A stretch of 64,000 nt of DNA from Parapristionchus giblindavisi (Eukaryota; Nematoda; Chromadorea; Rhabditida; Diplogasteridae), in assembly GCA_943737045.1 (NCBI GenBank), contig CALSFV010000040.1, positions 62,001 through 126,000 on the forward strand, written 5' to 3'. Both the position numbers and the translations under genes were made by a program. The notes under the pieces were generated by a model. It was not told where the DNA came from. It was given only the letters and a program-made list of their open reading frames with translations, and made no database searches. This document shows positions 8,440-21,212 of this stretch, piece after piece (position 1 is the stretch's first letter; each line of letters opens with the position of its first letter).

Positions 8440-11400
8440 ATTCTTCTTCGTTTCTCTTCGGTACAGTCAGTTGGACTATCCTCTCCACTCTGGACTACAC
8501 TCGTCCATTCCATCAAGAGAATGTGGCCAACAGGTGAGTCCGCTCCTAATTTAATTTAATTTAATTTATCTTACATTAAATAAATGTGACAGCAAGTGAT
8601 AAATAAATAGCGTGAATTATAATGGGTCGAATCTAGATTACTTTGGAAAGTCAGGAGAGGTATTTCCATCTTGTCAAGCAGGCCTGTTGGACGAGCATCA
8701 TAAAGTTTTCGTAGGTATTTTGACTATTTTAATCAAGTTTCATGTGCAGACGTTCTTATTGAATGGATATGAGTTCTATCAGAGATGAAGGGATTGATAT
8801 CGTAAATAAGAAGATTACCACTGTTTTGGTCCCCTCTGTATACTAACAGCATATAGTATTATTAATTTCTCCTGACTGAATTGTTGCCTTACAGGTGAGC
8901 GAATATTTCCAATAATTTGCGAAGTGCATTTGATTATCTATATTGTTATTATTATTATCAGTTAATATACTCCTCGCACGATCGAACAAACATTAATTAC
9001 CCTATGCATTGCCAGCATTGGAGTGCTCGTAAATATGCTCTATTTCTGAACCTTAGAAGTGCTTATATTGGTTAATACAATAATTAATATTATTATATAA
9101 TACTTAATATAGTTAGTCATCGATAAATGGCCGTCTAGCGCTTATCAGGTTAAGAATATGGATTCTTTTCATGGGGTTAAGATGACAGAGAAACCGGAAG
9201 CAATAAGGGTTAATTGGGACAGATCAGGAAGCCTTTAAGGATGTTGAATGAGCCTTATACCCACATGGCTACGTGTCCTTATCCAGTACACTGGCAGTGC
9301 TACTACATTTTACATTAGAACAACTTTATTCAGCCGATTAGGGACAGCTGGGTCGCCATTAGGGCCATTAGGGCACTGCCATGTGGCAGTATAATTCGAC
9401 CGGACTTTATTATTTCTTTCATGAAAAAATTGCTTTAAACACACGAAATATTGCTTTTACTGGTATGAAATCCTGAGAAATTCTGATTCGAACTTATCAA
9501 GATAGATCTGTTTGTGCGGAGAATACAAGGCTTTCAAAAACACGTCATAGTGTTCTCTTTTCTGTGAAAGTCAGAACGACCGCACAACGGACGTATCCCA
9601 TAGGCGAATGAGACAATGAGAGGAGTGAATCTTCTTTCTCGATAGGCGATTAGCCTAACCAATATTGCGATATGCGAATGAGTTCGAGAGACGATTGAAT
9701 ATCCCTTTCAATATTCAATATACATTGGAAACTCTCTCGAATACAATGACCTCTTAGCTTGTCTTACTTTCCAAGATAAATGGCTTTTCCAGAATACTGT
9801 TTTCGTTTCATCAACTCGCGTATGCACCAAACGATACACATAGATAACTATGGCGAGTGAAAAGTGCTTGACATACTAAGGTGATTTATTTGCGAATGGG
9901 AACACATATTCGTTTTTTTAAAAAAAACATTTTCCCATTATATGGTCAGTCATTTTCTTAGCCTCAAGAGTAAATAAATAACTAATAGCATTTCCCCTTG
10001 ATATATTCGCTCATAGACCGGAGAAAAGAATTGGAACCGAATTTTCTAAAATAGCTTCGGATCGGTGTGAAGGTGGATGCAGTTTTCTGTATTAGATCGT
10101 GCTTATCTCTTCCTTTCTCAGAAAATGTTCAAGTCAGTCACAGCATATTACAAAAAAAGGCCCGGCACATGCGCCAATGTATCATTACTGTGATTTATTT
10201 TGCACATGGCTTTCAAAAACCGTTACAGCATATTCCTTCGGTCTCGCATATGTGGCTTTTTTCCTGTCTAACCCGATCACATAACTAGCGTAAGACGTAA
10301 GACCGTAAGACAGCATGGAACGGAAGAGCAAGAATAGTATCGTATAGAGTTTGTACAGATCTTGATTATGAAACGAACGACTTTGCAGCCCTCTGCAGAG
10401 TGGAGTGCTACATTATAGAATTACAAAAGTTTTGCATACACCACGCAAAATGCCGAATTTAGTAAGCTTCTCCACCGTTGAGAAAAATGCACTCCAAATT
10501 TCCGGAAGGTTTTTTCGAACGTTTTTTCAATGCATATAATATTATTTTTATTGAAAGTCTTGTGAAATGATGAGGAAACGCCATAAAATTCGATAAAATT
10601 AGAGAAAATGGTATGTCGCGCGAAGAAGTGGGCGAATTCTATTGTTAGCCAGGGAATATTTTTCCAATGCACGGTTAATTATCACTGGCCTAGCAGTGAC
10701 TTCACCCGCAGGACTTCTTGTGCCTTGAATAACGGGTTGTACATTTACCTCTACTTTTTACAGTGGTCAGGTATACGATTTTACCTGAACAACGCTTTTA
10801 ACCAATCTTGCAAGATGTGAAAATATTTTAGTCAGAAGCGTTTCCGTTTTCTCAATGAGGTGTTCAATAATATCAAGCAAAATAAATGATAATAATAATG
10901 GAATTAATCTCTGGTTTTCTTTTTTTCTGCAAACACCTACTCACTAGTTCTCGATCACGAATGCATGAGAAAATAAACAGTTCTTGGGATTTGGCAATAA
11001 GAAAATAAACAGTTCCTGGGAACAAACTGGTGATTCGTCGTCAGTAATCGCGAAACTGTATTATTTTTTTTCATTAAATACGGATAAGCTGGAGAATTGG
11101 GTGCATTACTATAACAAAATCATGAGGTCGCCGGTGTCGCATTCTTTTTTCTACTATTATAGATTCATAACGCTGACAACATAGCCCATGTATGTACTCT
11201 AGAATTTAGTAGCGCTTTTTTCTCTACATTTCCCTTTCAAATTCGAAAATTCTCGCTATCCCTGGTTCAGAATTGAACTTTCAGCTTCACTTTGCAGATC
11301 TTTGCTAATCAAAGAGTATTATTATTATTATCATTATTATTATTATAACGACTACCTTTTAATGAGCAACAGTTGACCGCTGTACTGTAAGGATACAAAG

Positions 11401-11530
11401 TTTCCAATAGGACTATAAACACTTTATAATGCCACCTCCGATGGAATTGCAATGACTAAACTGATCGTTTTGAACGACATATGAAGTGCACATAAATTCG
11501 TCATTTATTAATAGAATTGTGACCTCTAAG
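8440..11530. other. Gene-poor stretch with repeat debris
   Basis: I see no supportable gene. It contains a copy of the CAGTRTTCT-ended repeat (about 9548-9800), a copy of the (GGTAAA)-tailed dispersed repeat (about 10,664-10,762) and short AT-rich runs. Reading frames up to 83 codons here have no recognisable motif. Confidence 0.6.
9548..9800. repeat. Dispersed repeat with inverted AGTRTTCT ends (long copy)
   Basis: Begins agtgttctcttttctgtgaa and ends ggcttttccagaatact. The same ends border the shorter copies at 20,278-20,398 and 20,949-21,060, so this is a MITE-like family. Confidence 0.55.
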
Positions 11531-11531
11531 C

Positions 11532-11646
11532 AAGAGCTTACATAATTTGAAACTATCCGTTCTGGCCACACTCTCTCGCTTTCTTTGTCTGCGAGAGAAT
11601 TACCAGAGAAAGCGGAGAGTTGAATAAGCTCCGCATGTGCCTTGGA
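11532..11646. mobile_element. Hairpin MITE family 2, diverged copy
   Basis: Carries the family-2 core: aatttgaaactatccg, cacactctctcgctttcttt, gtctgcgagag, gcggagag. The ends have decayed. Confidence 0.6.
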
Positions 11647-11868
11647 GCTATTCCAAATTTATAACATAGACATCGAAGACTTTTCCTAATGGGCTAATAA
11701 TAACAAACTTATTATAGAATCTGTGACGTCGGAATCCCCAAACATCCCCATCACGATCTAAATCCAGCCTTTGCAATTGTGGCATTTATATTGCATTTTC
11801 CGGCTTCAAGGCACCAATAGATGTTGCACAATGTGCATGCATTCCGATGAAATATGGACCAATGGTAG

Positions 11869-11908
11869 ATTATTTATTTTTTATTTATTTATTTATTTAT
11901 TTATTTAT
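11869..11908. repeat. (TTTA)n microsatellite
   Basis: About ten TTTA units. Confidence 0.9.
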
Positions 11909-12059
11909 CGATTAGCAGTGTTCTGCGGCGTTTCGGAAATTCAAACCGGGCCTCGTATCATTGCAAAACTGCGATAGCGTGAATCCCTTTCATAGATGTC
12001 TAGTTTGTGCGTAATACGCACACGAAATTTAGTCACATTGAAAGATTTTCATACTTTTA

Positions 12060-12175
12060 AAAGCACATCCCGAGTTAATTTGAAACTCTCCTCTCTGGCA
12101 ACGCTCTCTAGTAGAGAACGAATAACAAGAAAGAATTGACAAAGTAGAGAGTTTCAAATTTGCTCGGGACTCAAA
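12060..12175. mobile_element. Hairpin MITE family 2, diverged copy
   Basis: Inverted arms: cccgagttaatttgaaactc on the left and gagtttcaaatttgctcggg on the right, around a degraded CTCTCT/GAGAG centre. Confidence 0.6.
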
Positions 12176-12855
12176 TATACTGATATTATGAATAGTATGT
12201 AGTTCATAGCTCTTTTTTCCCATCTGAATAGATCATAAAAGTATTAGCTCATGCTGACATTTGATATCACCTATTATATTATATTAAAATAAAAAAAAGT
12301 TGCATTTCTAATCCATTATTAATGATTAAATACTATCTGAGCTTTTCCGAGAACGTAATAATATTGTGAGGGTGGGATATAATTTAATTTAAATGCCAAT
12401 AAAAATAAAAGTTTGCTCCACAGGAAATGATAAAAACAGGATCATAGAAGTTCCCTTAACAGCAGAAGTTTTTTTCAAGGTTTTTTTGGAATAATACTTA
12501 TTATTATTATATCCCGATGGGACGAAAGACCAATCAGTACTTCCTTTGATACATGCGAGTTTCAGTGCAACTGACGTTGGCAAGGCAGTACTGAATAAGT
12601 AACAAATTGGGATTGAAAACAACATAAATTCATGTTTCGCCTTTTTGTGATCTTTCAAGTTGACGATCATCCTCATCACGCGATGGTGTCTCATTTAGAG
12701 AAAGGAGAGTAATACTAAGGAAAACGAAGAGACCGTAGAGTAGGACTCCTGTCCTTTCAGACGCTTTGCCAAAATATGTAAATGTACATATACAGCTAGT
12801 TTCTTCCTTCCTGTTAGCTATGTAGAACATATTGCTCCGACTGGACATTTGAATC

Positions 12856-12951
12856 CACAGCCCGAGCTAATTGCAAACTCTCCGCCGTGGCCACACTCTA
12901 TCGTAGACAAAAGAGAGTGTGGCAAGTGCGGAGAGTTCCAAATCAGCGTGC
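12856..12951. mobile_element. Hairpin MITE family 2, short copy
   Basis: Arms cgagctaattgcaaactctc and gagagttccaaatcagcgtg, with an internal CACACTCT..AGAGTGTGG stem. Confidence 0.6.
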
Positions 12952-14700
12952 ATCGCTAGTTACTCTTGTTTTCCAATTTTACGTAGCGGACAAAAACCGT
13001 CTCTGATATTTCAAATCTTAAAGTTTACTTAAAATTCGTCACTAAGTTGAATTTTCTAAGTCTTCTTCGAATGAACGAACACTGGACGAAATGCATTACA
13101 GTATCTACACCACTTTATGCTTTGAAACACCAGAGTAATTACTTCCTGTTAGGTAATTACTCTGGTAATTTTATTCTCTCACTTATTTTTCTTGCACTCG
13201 AACACTTTGTACTTGTTGAAACACCTTTGCGGTGTACGATAAATAAATAAAAAAATAAATAAATAGGTAGCGCAGAACATATCGCTCCGCACAGGGCATT
13301 CAGCCCACACACACAGAACACCAAGTACAAATATAGCCTCTGGCATATCCTTATATGTGCTGTGGTAATGGCATTACGGTAGAGATGGCGACATTTCCCC
13401 TATTCCCCTTATCCCATAATGGGTCTGATAACGGAATGATTATATATCAAGAACATTTCATGCGATGGCCAAAACAATTTATGAGCTTTCATCTAGTGAC
13501 ATCTAGTGAGCTAGTGACTTTCTCCATCGTTTCATCATTTCATATTAGTGAACTGGATTCTGGTGAAAACACGACTGGTTTCGGCTAACTAGTTAATATT
13601 TATTTTCAATGTATGTACAGTCATCAAGAATGATATAAAAGGAGAAAAAACACCTTGCGAAAGGCGTTTTCGGTTCGAAATACTCTCTCTTGTCACAGAG
13701 AAAGTAAGCGAAAGACAGTTAAACGCGAGTGACCTCACTGGCCGTTTTGCAATGTTCTCAAAGCGGTAGAGTAAAGAGGAATGAGATATGAAGAATTCGT
13801 TGGTTGCCCATTACGTCACGTGGCGCGTGAGTCACAAGTGTTCTTGGAGGGAGCATCGCTCTCTTTGAAAGTTTCGTGACTTGCCCTATTAGACCCATTC
13901 CGCCCCCCTCGCACATTCCTCGAGTGTTTCAGACCTTCCTCAAGTTCCTATCGCCGATGTGTGACTCATCCGCCGAGGTGTTCCTCAAACCTTCCGGAAC
14001 CTTCATTTTGGACGCATGATAAACAAATAACTTTCACCATTTCGCAGTATTTCATAATAGTACATGGGACTCTGGAGGAAAACACGACTGGTTTCGTCTA
14101 ACTAATTAATATTTCTTATCGTGGAAGTAAACTCCATTTTCTCGCTATAGGAGATAAAATTGTGTTTTTGATCCCACTAAAACTATATCTTGCGGAGACT
14201 ACAAAATTTATCCATTTGTTCATATGAAAAATCGCCAAAAGTACTGGCTGTTGAAAGATTAGAATTAAATTTTAAAAAAAAACATTATAAACTCTGGTCT
14301 GGCTTTATTCGAGCGGTTCCAAGCATGCTACGAGCGTAATATACGGCCATTTTACGGATTATAACGTGCGCTGGGAAGCCCTGATAGGCCTCTTATTCGA
14401 ATAAGTCTTGTATTATAATATCGAATGGCTCTCATGTACTCCAGCTTATATATAGTAGCTTCACACGTAGGCAATCTAGTCTTATCAGATATGACATAAC
14501 AATCTTTATCATTGTACAAATGCGGACGATGACGCACATCTATGCCGCCATCGTACCGCCTAAAGCAATTTAGCATAGGACAAATGTGAGATCACTCCGA
14601 AGAGTAGACGAAACTCGTAAGCGACAAGTGGCAAATGACAACGATTAACCAAATAATAAGGGACTAGAGTGAGAGGAGTCGGAGCTCAGGGAGCTCGTCT
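12952..14700. other. Non-coding stretch with small repeats
   Basis: No convincing gene. A perfect 13-bp stem (CCAGAGTAATTAC / GTAATTACTCTGG) lies at about 13,130-13,165. A diverged ~70-bp direct repeat holds GAAAACACGACTGGTTTCG at about 13,563 and 14,083. A clustered GAGCTC motif begins at 14,680. Confidence 0.55.
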
Positions 14701-14719
14701 GAGCTCAGCCTGGGAGAGC

Positions 14720-15408
14720 TCATGCGGGGTTCAAGTTCAGCGAGCTCAGTGAGTGTATCAGATTCATTCGGCGAGCGACCACAGCCGGGATGCTCATCCT
14801 GGGCATGGTGGCGTATTTGATGCTCGACTCGGAGTCCTTTCTCTTGAGATCGCCTGCCGGAGGGGTGACGCTCTTCGGAGATGTGGTCTTCGAGATCGGG
14901 GCGACCAGTTGGGGAGAAGAGTAGAATCGACGGAACGGAGGAGGCACGAAGGATCGCCGGGTTTCTGAAAGAATTATCACTATTATCGTCGAAAAATGCT
15001 ATTTATAGTATTTTAATTGAATTTTTCTAATGTATTTAATGTTTGATCAGAACAAGGAAAGTTTAACGAAACGTTTCGAGGCCTGTCTAGTAAGTTTCGC
15101 GACGAAAATAGTGTAGGCTATAAATGTTTTCCGCTTACACCTTCGCAGAATGAATTATAGAGACAGTTCTAATGTACTTAGTGAACAGCAAAATGGTTAA
15201 TAATCAGAAAACCGGACTAGGAAACCAGAATGATTAACCGAAATGGGAAATGGTTAACCGAAACGGAAAATGGTTTACCGTTTGCGGCGAGTTGGTCGTT
15301 CATTTTGTCCAGATGACTGGAGTTCGTTCTCGACAGCGACGTGGGCGTGCTTATGTCCACCTTCTGACTCATGTAGTCATGGAGGTTCTCGGGGAGTTCA
15401 AAGATCAT
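14720..15408 (-). CDS. Two-exon gene of unknown function (124 aa)
   Basis: Exon 1 15,279-15,408 and exon 2 14,720-14,964 are joined by a GTAAAC donor and a TTCTTTCAG acceptor; together they give 125 codons including stop with the frame kept. The protein is basic and Ser/Thr/Pro-rich. It starts MIFELPENLHDYMSQKVDIS, has a proline/arginine stretch FVPPPFRRF, then SKTTSPKSVTPP and a C-terminal IHSLSSLNLNPA. No signal peptide, membrane segment or known domain is seen. A strong TTTCAG acceptor lies 28 nt upstream of the ATG at 15,437-15,442; it could be a spliced-leader acceptor or the end of an upstream intron. I do not recognise the protein. Confidence 0.6.
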
Positions 15409-15442
15409 TCTCGATTAGCTCAAGCTATGGATTCTTCTGAAA

Positions 15443-16909
15443 TACCAAACACATTAACACTATGAAAAACATAAAATGAGATGGGAGAAAACACATCAGC
15501 TAGCGAAGATCACAAAATAATAATCGATTAAGGAATAAGGAAGTGTAAATTGCATTAGCGAATATCAAAAATTATCAAAAATTAGTAAACCCGAAGTGGT
15601 GATAAGTCTGAGCAAGCCACCACTCGCTGCCTCTCACACCTCAGCTTTATATGCTTATCGCCAGGGGTGAGCTAAGCCTCGCAAGCTCCGCCCCCGAGCG
15701 AGCGAGATCGCGCCTTCCGTTCAGCAATTATCTCTCACACGCTCCACCCTCACATTTTTCTCTGCCCACTCTCTCGTTTTCGCACGCTCTCTCGCCGCCA
15801 GTCTGTTCGCTGCATGAGCCCTCTGAGTGGTTGCCACACCAAATTGGATTAATACAATAATAATAAGGCGATAATCGGGCCAAATATCACAGGAAAAATC
15901 AAGAGAAAACCACTGAGTGCATAGCGACAGACAGCGCAAAAACCACTAATGCTCACACTATGTTCATTATTTCATTATGTTATTAGGGTAACTACAATAT
16001 GATCAGGAAATCAGAAAAAAGGCCAAGTGGAGATTTGTAACTTAGCTATAATCTCTGATTAAGCGTTGCTGATCAGCTGACATTGCACAAAAGTGGGAGG
16101 TACGCCGTTGCAATTTATGAATAAACGGAACACTTGTACTTGCTCGCTATCTCGTGACAGTATCTAGCCTTAGATGTGATATACCACCCATTTTGAGCTG
16201 CACTTCCAACAGTCACATCAACTCTATCACACAGTTTTTTTCACTTTCTATTGAACAAAGTTCTTTCACGGCGATCTGATTGAGCAATTAGGAAACGTCG
16301 CCCATCTTGTAACTCATGAACGACAACTTTTCTGAAGATGGTGCTTTGGTCATAGCTAGATATTCAATAGATCTACGGTATTGTAGCACCAATTTTTGAA
16401 ATTTAGCAGATTTTCCGAGATATGCGAAAAGGAAATTTCACTAATAAACCGATCAGATCGCTGTGTCTTTTCAACTTTCCCTAAGTGAGAGGCTTACAAA
16501 AGTTTATTATTACTGGCCCTTGTAGTCATCAATCAGAATCTTGCATGTACATAAAGAATCCCTATTAAGGAACTGGGGGAAAAGTCACACTTTGTGTACT
16601 CATACATGTTTACTCTTACTGTGGAACGTGAAGATTGAGACGATTGGCTCAGAATCAGCCCTAATAAGGAAGTCGTTTAATCAAATCGGAGTTAGCCATT
16701 CTGAGGGGGAGGAGTGGGGTCATGAATAAGATATGGCCATGGTTGTGATTCATCGAAAGGATGAGAGAGTTTACATGCACCATGCAATCTAGGAAATGGA
16801 TATTCTCTGGTTTTCAAAACTTGAGACCATCATCGACTTTAAACTTTAGGTAAACTACAAGTGAAGTAACGTTTAACGAAATGCATTACAGTATAACGCG
16901 CCACTTTAA
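15443..16909. other. No gene identified
   Basis: This may be the upstream region of the unknown gene ending at 15,408. It has a TATA-like segment (tttatatgct) near 15,646 and a CT-rich block near 15,730-15,800. Nothing else can be supported. Confidence 0.4.
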
Positions 16910-17022
16910 AGGGAGCGTAACCTCACTCAATGGTCTCTTCATCGCGCACACTATTTCTCTGTTCTCTAACAACGAGAGAGCGTAGAGTGTTGAAGAGACC
17001 ATTGAGTGAGGTAACGCTCCCT
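16910..17022. mobile_element. Hairpin MITE family 1
   Basis: A full 113-bp copy with TTAA at 16,906-16,909 and 17,023-17,026, and palindromic arms from AGGGAGCGTAACCTCACTCA. Confidence 0.85.
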
Positions 17023-17604
17023 TTAAGTAGAGTTCAGTGTTGATTCTAGTTTACTCCATGTCCACATGTCGAAAATTTATTGAATGTTGTGAAAACCAGA
17101 GTAACAAGACTAATCAAAAGTATTATGAATATACCAAACACAAAGCACCTGTAGGCATTGGAATTTTCTCAAAACAAACTTGTTTTGCTACATATTATTG
17201 TCTAAACAAGTCCAGAACTTCTGTGGGAAATTTTTGTAATAATCAACAGAATTCATTCTCACCAGTTCGATAAGAAAACATATCCAGGCACGTAAGCATG
17301 ATTCGCGTAGGAGACTCGCAAATGAAAAGACAAGCACGAGGGCTGACTTGTATTCAACAAACATCATAATTGCGCATTGAAACATTATTTGAACTTTGCA
17401 ATGCAATTCAATGCTCAGGCTGCGTTGAATCCATGATGTCATTCGGATTCTTTCAATACACTGATAGTGTTAGGCTTTTCCTGTGTAAAGCGAGGGCGAT
17501 ATGTGTATGGGAGTTGTTTGCACCAGGTTATGAATAATTCATATCGCATCAAGCGCGGCTGGAAGACAATCTGATCATCGAGGCGTACAGAGTTTCTCCA
17601 ACAA

Positions 17605-17866
17605 AATGAGATTGGTCATTGAAAACTTTGCAAAGCTCCAAAAACTGTGCGATGAGCAGGGTGTATTTTAATCGTTGGCGCTTTCGCGTGCTTCATCTAT
17701 TTTTCGTTCATCTTTATCTCTGTCACACCATGTGCGCTCTCTAAATGATGTGATTCGGAATGATAGTGAGCTAGTTCGAGCTGCTGAATATGATGTGAAA
17801 AACCTACTTGACCGTTATGCTTTCGTTCTAGATGATTTCATCTCACTGGGATTAGGGAGGGTGTAG
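17605..17866 (+). pseudogene. Possible coding remnant, unknown
   Basis: Two adjacent stretches look protein-like. MRLVIENFAKLQKLCDEQ runs from 17,605 and is followed by a possible GT donor at 17,661. A second frame, to the stop at 17,864, contains SLNDVIRNDSELVRAAEYDV and LLDRYAFVLDDFISL. The join between them is unclear, and no ATG opens the second frame. It may be the decayed end of a gene. The evidence is codon-like composition only. Confidence 0.2.
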
Positions 17867-18177
17867 GAGTGAATCCCGGAGTGTTTTTGAGTCACTTGCA
17901 TATTATCCCATGTACTGTGCGAAATTATTTTGGTTCTGCGGATTAGCTAAGGCAATATTGATGGAATCACTTTATCCATGGAATCGGAAGCCGGCAGACC
18001 CATCAAAGAAGATTAAACACGGCTAATAGAGAACGATTATCACTGTGATTACTAGCTTTGTCTAACTTATAATAGCGAAATATTGTAGTCTGCAAAACGC
18101 TAAACGGCCTAGCCGGCTTCTTAAAAGAGAAATTCAACATTAATGAACATTCAAAAGAGGAAAAATATTAAAATTAA

Positions 18178-18290
18178 AGGGACTGACACATTTGTCAATG
18201 GTCTCTTCAACGGTCCACGCTCTCTCGTTGTTAGAGAACAGAGAAATAGTGTACGCAATAAACAGACCATTGAGAGAAATAATTCTTCCT
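18178..18290. mobile_element. Hairpin MITE family 1, diverged copy
   Basis: TTAA at 18,174-18,177 and 18,291-18,294; the core (caatggtctcttcaacg, ctctcgttgttagagaacag) is retained. Confidence 0.75.
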
Positions 18291-18294
18291 TTAA

Positions 18295-18405
18295 AGGCAC
18301 ACTTCTACATAATTTGGCTCTCCACTCTGACAATGCTATCTCGCTTTACTTGTCTACGAGAGAGTGTTGCCAAAGCGGTGCGAAAAATTAGCTCGGAGCA
18401 TAGCC
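18295..18405. mobile_element. Hairpin MITE family 2, abutting a family-1 copy
   Basis: Begins AGGCACAC right after the TTAA that ends the family-1 copy. The core gctatctcgctttacttgtc and cgagagagtgttgcc is kept, and the right end is diverged. Confidence 0.65.
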
Positions 18406-20100
18406 ATAAGTTCCTCATTGACGGACATACTGGATCTCACTACATATGCGAAGACGCATCTATGAATTGGGCCTAATCACTAGTATAAATACACCCAGGA
18501 AGTATAATGTATAACCTATACGAAGTCTACACGTTGGCGGGGAGAATGCAACACTGTCTACTAGTATGAACTAGTAAACAAGGTGGAAAACGAGTGGGAT
18601 GAGGAGCAGTAAGGGTAAAACGAAGTAGGCACTCGATGAGGGATTGGGATTGGATGATGGCATAGGCACGTCAAGTTGTAGGAGATTCGTGGCGTGATTG
18701 CGATGCAGCAGACTCTTCTGGAAGCACATTATTACTTAATAGTTTTATTGTTATAATTATTTTAAATACGTGCATGCATATCACTCCTGTACATTGATTT
18801 ACTTACTAAATTAATTGGTCAAAGTTTGGCTACTTAGTTTGAGCTTATTTTCTTGGTCAATGTTAGAGTGCGGTTTCTAGACTCACAATCAGTTTCGATG
18901 ATCATATAGATATAATTCTATCTTTATGGGTATTTTCTGCTGCTGCAGAAAATACACCTATGCAGAGTAAAAGTGCGCCAATTTTCCACTAACCATTGCT
19001 GAATACATATATGACTCAGTAAATATAATAGGTGCGTGCAAAATATGGTTGATCTCTGCTGAAAAACATCTAGAGATCGTGTACTGTTAATTTAATCATA
19101 AACAGACTCGCAATATGACTATCACGTTTTCTGCTGGATATAGAAATACAGTGGTCGTGCATTTACACAAATACCTTGTTTCTATGATCATATAAATAAA
19201 TATAAATATGTTATTACCTTTTTGTTCGCATGCAGCTTCAGGACATGCCTCGAGGCATCCTCGATTGAGACGCGATTGGACAGAGGTGACTCCGTGTTGC
19301 AGTAGTTCTCTGAAAACAATTGATTTAATAAGTTCATCAATGTACAGGAGGATTTGCATGCGCTTATTTAAAGGGACCGGGAAACGAAAAACAAGTCGAT
19401 CTCATATAAAAGAGCTTGAAATTCTGTTTCGAAATATATAAATGTTAAACGAGAACAAGAAGCAGAAAAAGTGAAAAAAAGTGGACAGAAAAATGCCATG
19501 CACCTGGTGCAAAATTTTTAGTTTACAGCGTGCTATATCATAATAATTCTCTGGTAAGGGGAACGGCGCAGTTAAAAAACTACAGTCTGCTCCAGATAGC
19601 GGGAGCCTTTTCCTAATTGCCACACCCACTCTTTGGAGACGACTTGAAATAGAATGTTTTGATGATAATTCTATCCGCAGTGGGGAATTATGAAGAATAT
19701 AACTGAATAATGGGCTATTTTGAGCTTTTCGATGGAGTTAGCGTACTGTAGTTCGGAAACCTCGCCCGAGGTGTGGAGCAAGCTACAGTAATCCAACTTC
19801 TTACCAGAGCGTCTTTTCAAACTTTCAAATACATATTTCTGAATAGTTCTTTGAGCTTATCAACATGAGATCAACTATTTTAACTATTTCGAATCGAAAT
19901 TTTTGGATGCCAGCTGCCTTTAAAATAACTGTAACAATAAAGCTATTAAGCAATCATGTGCTTCATGGTGCTAAGTCAATGTTTGGAGTACTTCTAATAT
20001 ATTTGATTCATAGAATTATTGTAAGTGCCATCATTTCTCTGAACAAGCCACTCGTACACAAGTACTATCGTTGAGCGATGTTGATGTGAACTGGCTGATG
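18406..20100. other. No gene identified
   Basis: AT-rich DNA. A segment near 18,725-18,815 (gcatgcatatcactcctgta) is related to 46,092-46,180. No coding frame is convincing. Confidence 0.45.
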
Positions 20101-20114
20101 TTTCAAAGGAAAAA

Positions 20115-20245
20115 AGGTACAGGTAAAGATAAATCCCCGTAATTCGATGTACACGAAGTCCTGCGGGATCACTGCTAGGCCAGCGATAATTCAGTTCTGC
20201 TCACTCATAATCTCTTCTTCGCATATACATACTTTACCGCGTGAT
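20115..20245. repeat. (GGTAAA)-tailed dispersed repeat
   Basis: Shares gaagtcctgcgggatcact and ataatctcttcttcg with copies at 10,664-10,762, 46,814-46,935 and 56,590-56,672. One end is a short (GGTAAA)n-like run, as in retroposons with simple-repeat tails. Confidence 0.6.
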
Positions 20246-20277
20246 TCAGTCCAAATTCCAGATTCGTGCGCGTTGGT

Positions 20278-20398
20278 GTCACAGTGTTCTATAGACTGTG
20301 AAAGCCAAAACGACCGCTCAACATAGAAACTCTCTCAAATACAATCGTCTTTCGCTTGTCTCGCTATGGAAACAAAATGGCTTTAACCAGAATACTGT
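20278..20398. mobile_element. MITE-like repeat with CACAGTRTTCT inverted ends
   Basis: About 120 bp from cacagtgttctatagactg to accagaatactgtg. A sister copy is at 20,949-21,060. Confidence 0.65.
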
Positions 20399-20520
20399 GG
20401 TGTGTACCTGATGTTGTAAACATAGTACAACCCTGATCAAGCGAATGTTCGCGATGCACTATCTCTCGTTGATTTCCATCGAAAGACCACTGAAGAGCGC
20501 AGAGACCAAATGGTTACCAT

Positions 20521-20628
20521 CTTTCGGTACAATTCGGTTTAACTTTTGTTCTACTCGGTTCAAATCGGCTCAACTTTCGGTTCAACTCGGTTTAACTTTT
20601 GGTTCAACTCGGTTCAACTCTCGGTACA
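20521..20628. repeat. Minisatellite (AACTCGGTTCAACTTTCGGTTC-like units)
   Basis: Five or six imperfect units of about 18-20 bp built on CGGTTCAACT. The frame across it is repeat-driven. Confidence 0.7.
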
Positions 20629-20948
20629 CTAGAAACAATCAGAGTAGACATACACTCGGACGGCTAATCTTGCCGATTAGTCGATTGTAGGTATTCCTCT
20701 GGAACTACGATCCGACTATGTACCCAAAGGTAGCGTGACCTAGCCCCCTCTCTCTATGTAGCTTGACCACGAGAGAGCGTTATGCTGTAAAGAGACTGAT
20801 GAGAGGATTCATACACCCTCGAAGCAACATTAGGATTGAATAAAATCGTCTTAAGCAATATATCCAGTGCACCAGGAACTTTTTGGATATATAGCTAAAA
20901 TTGTATCATTAGTCATTCTAGTATGAACCAGGCTACATTATGAAACAA

Positions 20949-21060
20949 TCACAGTGTTCTCTAGGATTTGAACGACCACGCAAGAGAAACACTCTCAGAT
21001 ACAGTTGTATTTCGCTTGGCTGGATCTCAAAGAAAATGGCTTGAACCAGAATACTGTGCA
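20949..21060. mobile_element. MITE-like repeat with CACAGTRTTCT inverted ends
   Basis: About 112 bp, from cacagtgttctctaggattt to aaccagaatactgtg. Confidence 0.65.
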
Positions 21061-21212
21061 ATGTTCACAATAGTTTAAGCACACGAGGATAATAATCAGC
21101 TACAAATTTTACGCAATTCTGCAGTTTTTATTGGCGTAGGTATTGTTTATTAGTACAAAAGGTTGCGTACCAGTAATACAGTACCAATAAAGCTTTGTCG
21201 AAATTAAAGGGG

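Noticed and set aside
14352..14576. 74-codon minus-strand frame
   Set aside because: No motif, no promoter and no link to the gene at 14.7 kb.
20445..20690. 81-codon frame
   Set aside because: Driven by the CGGTTCAACT minisatellite.
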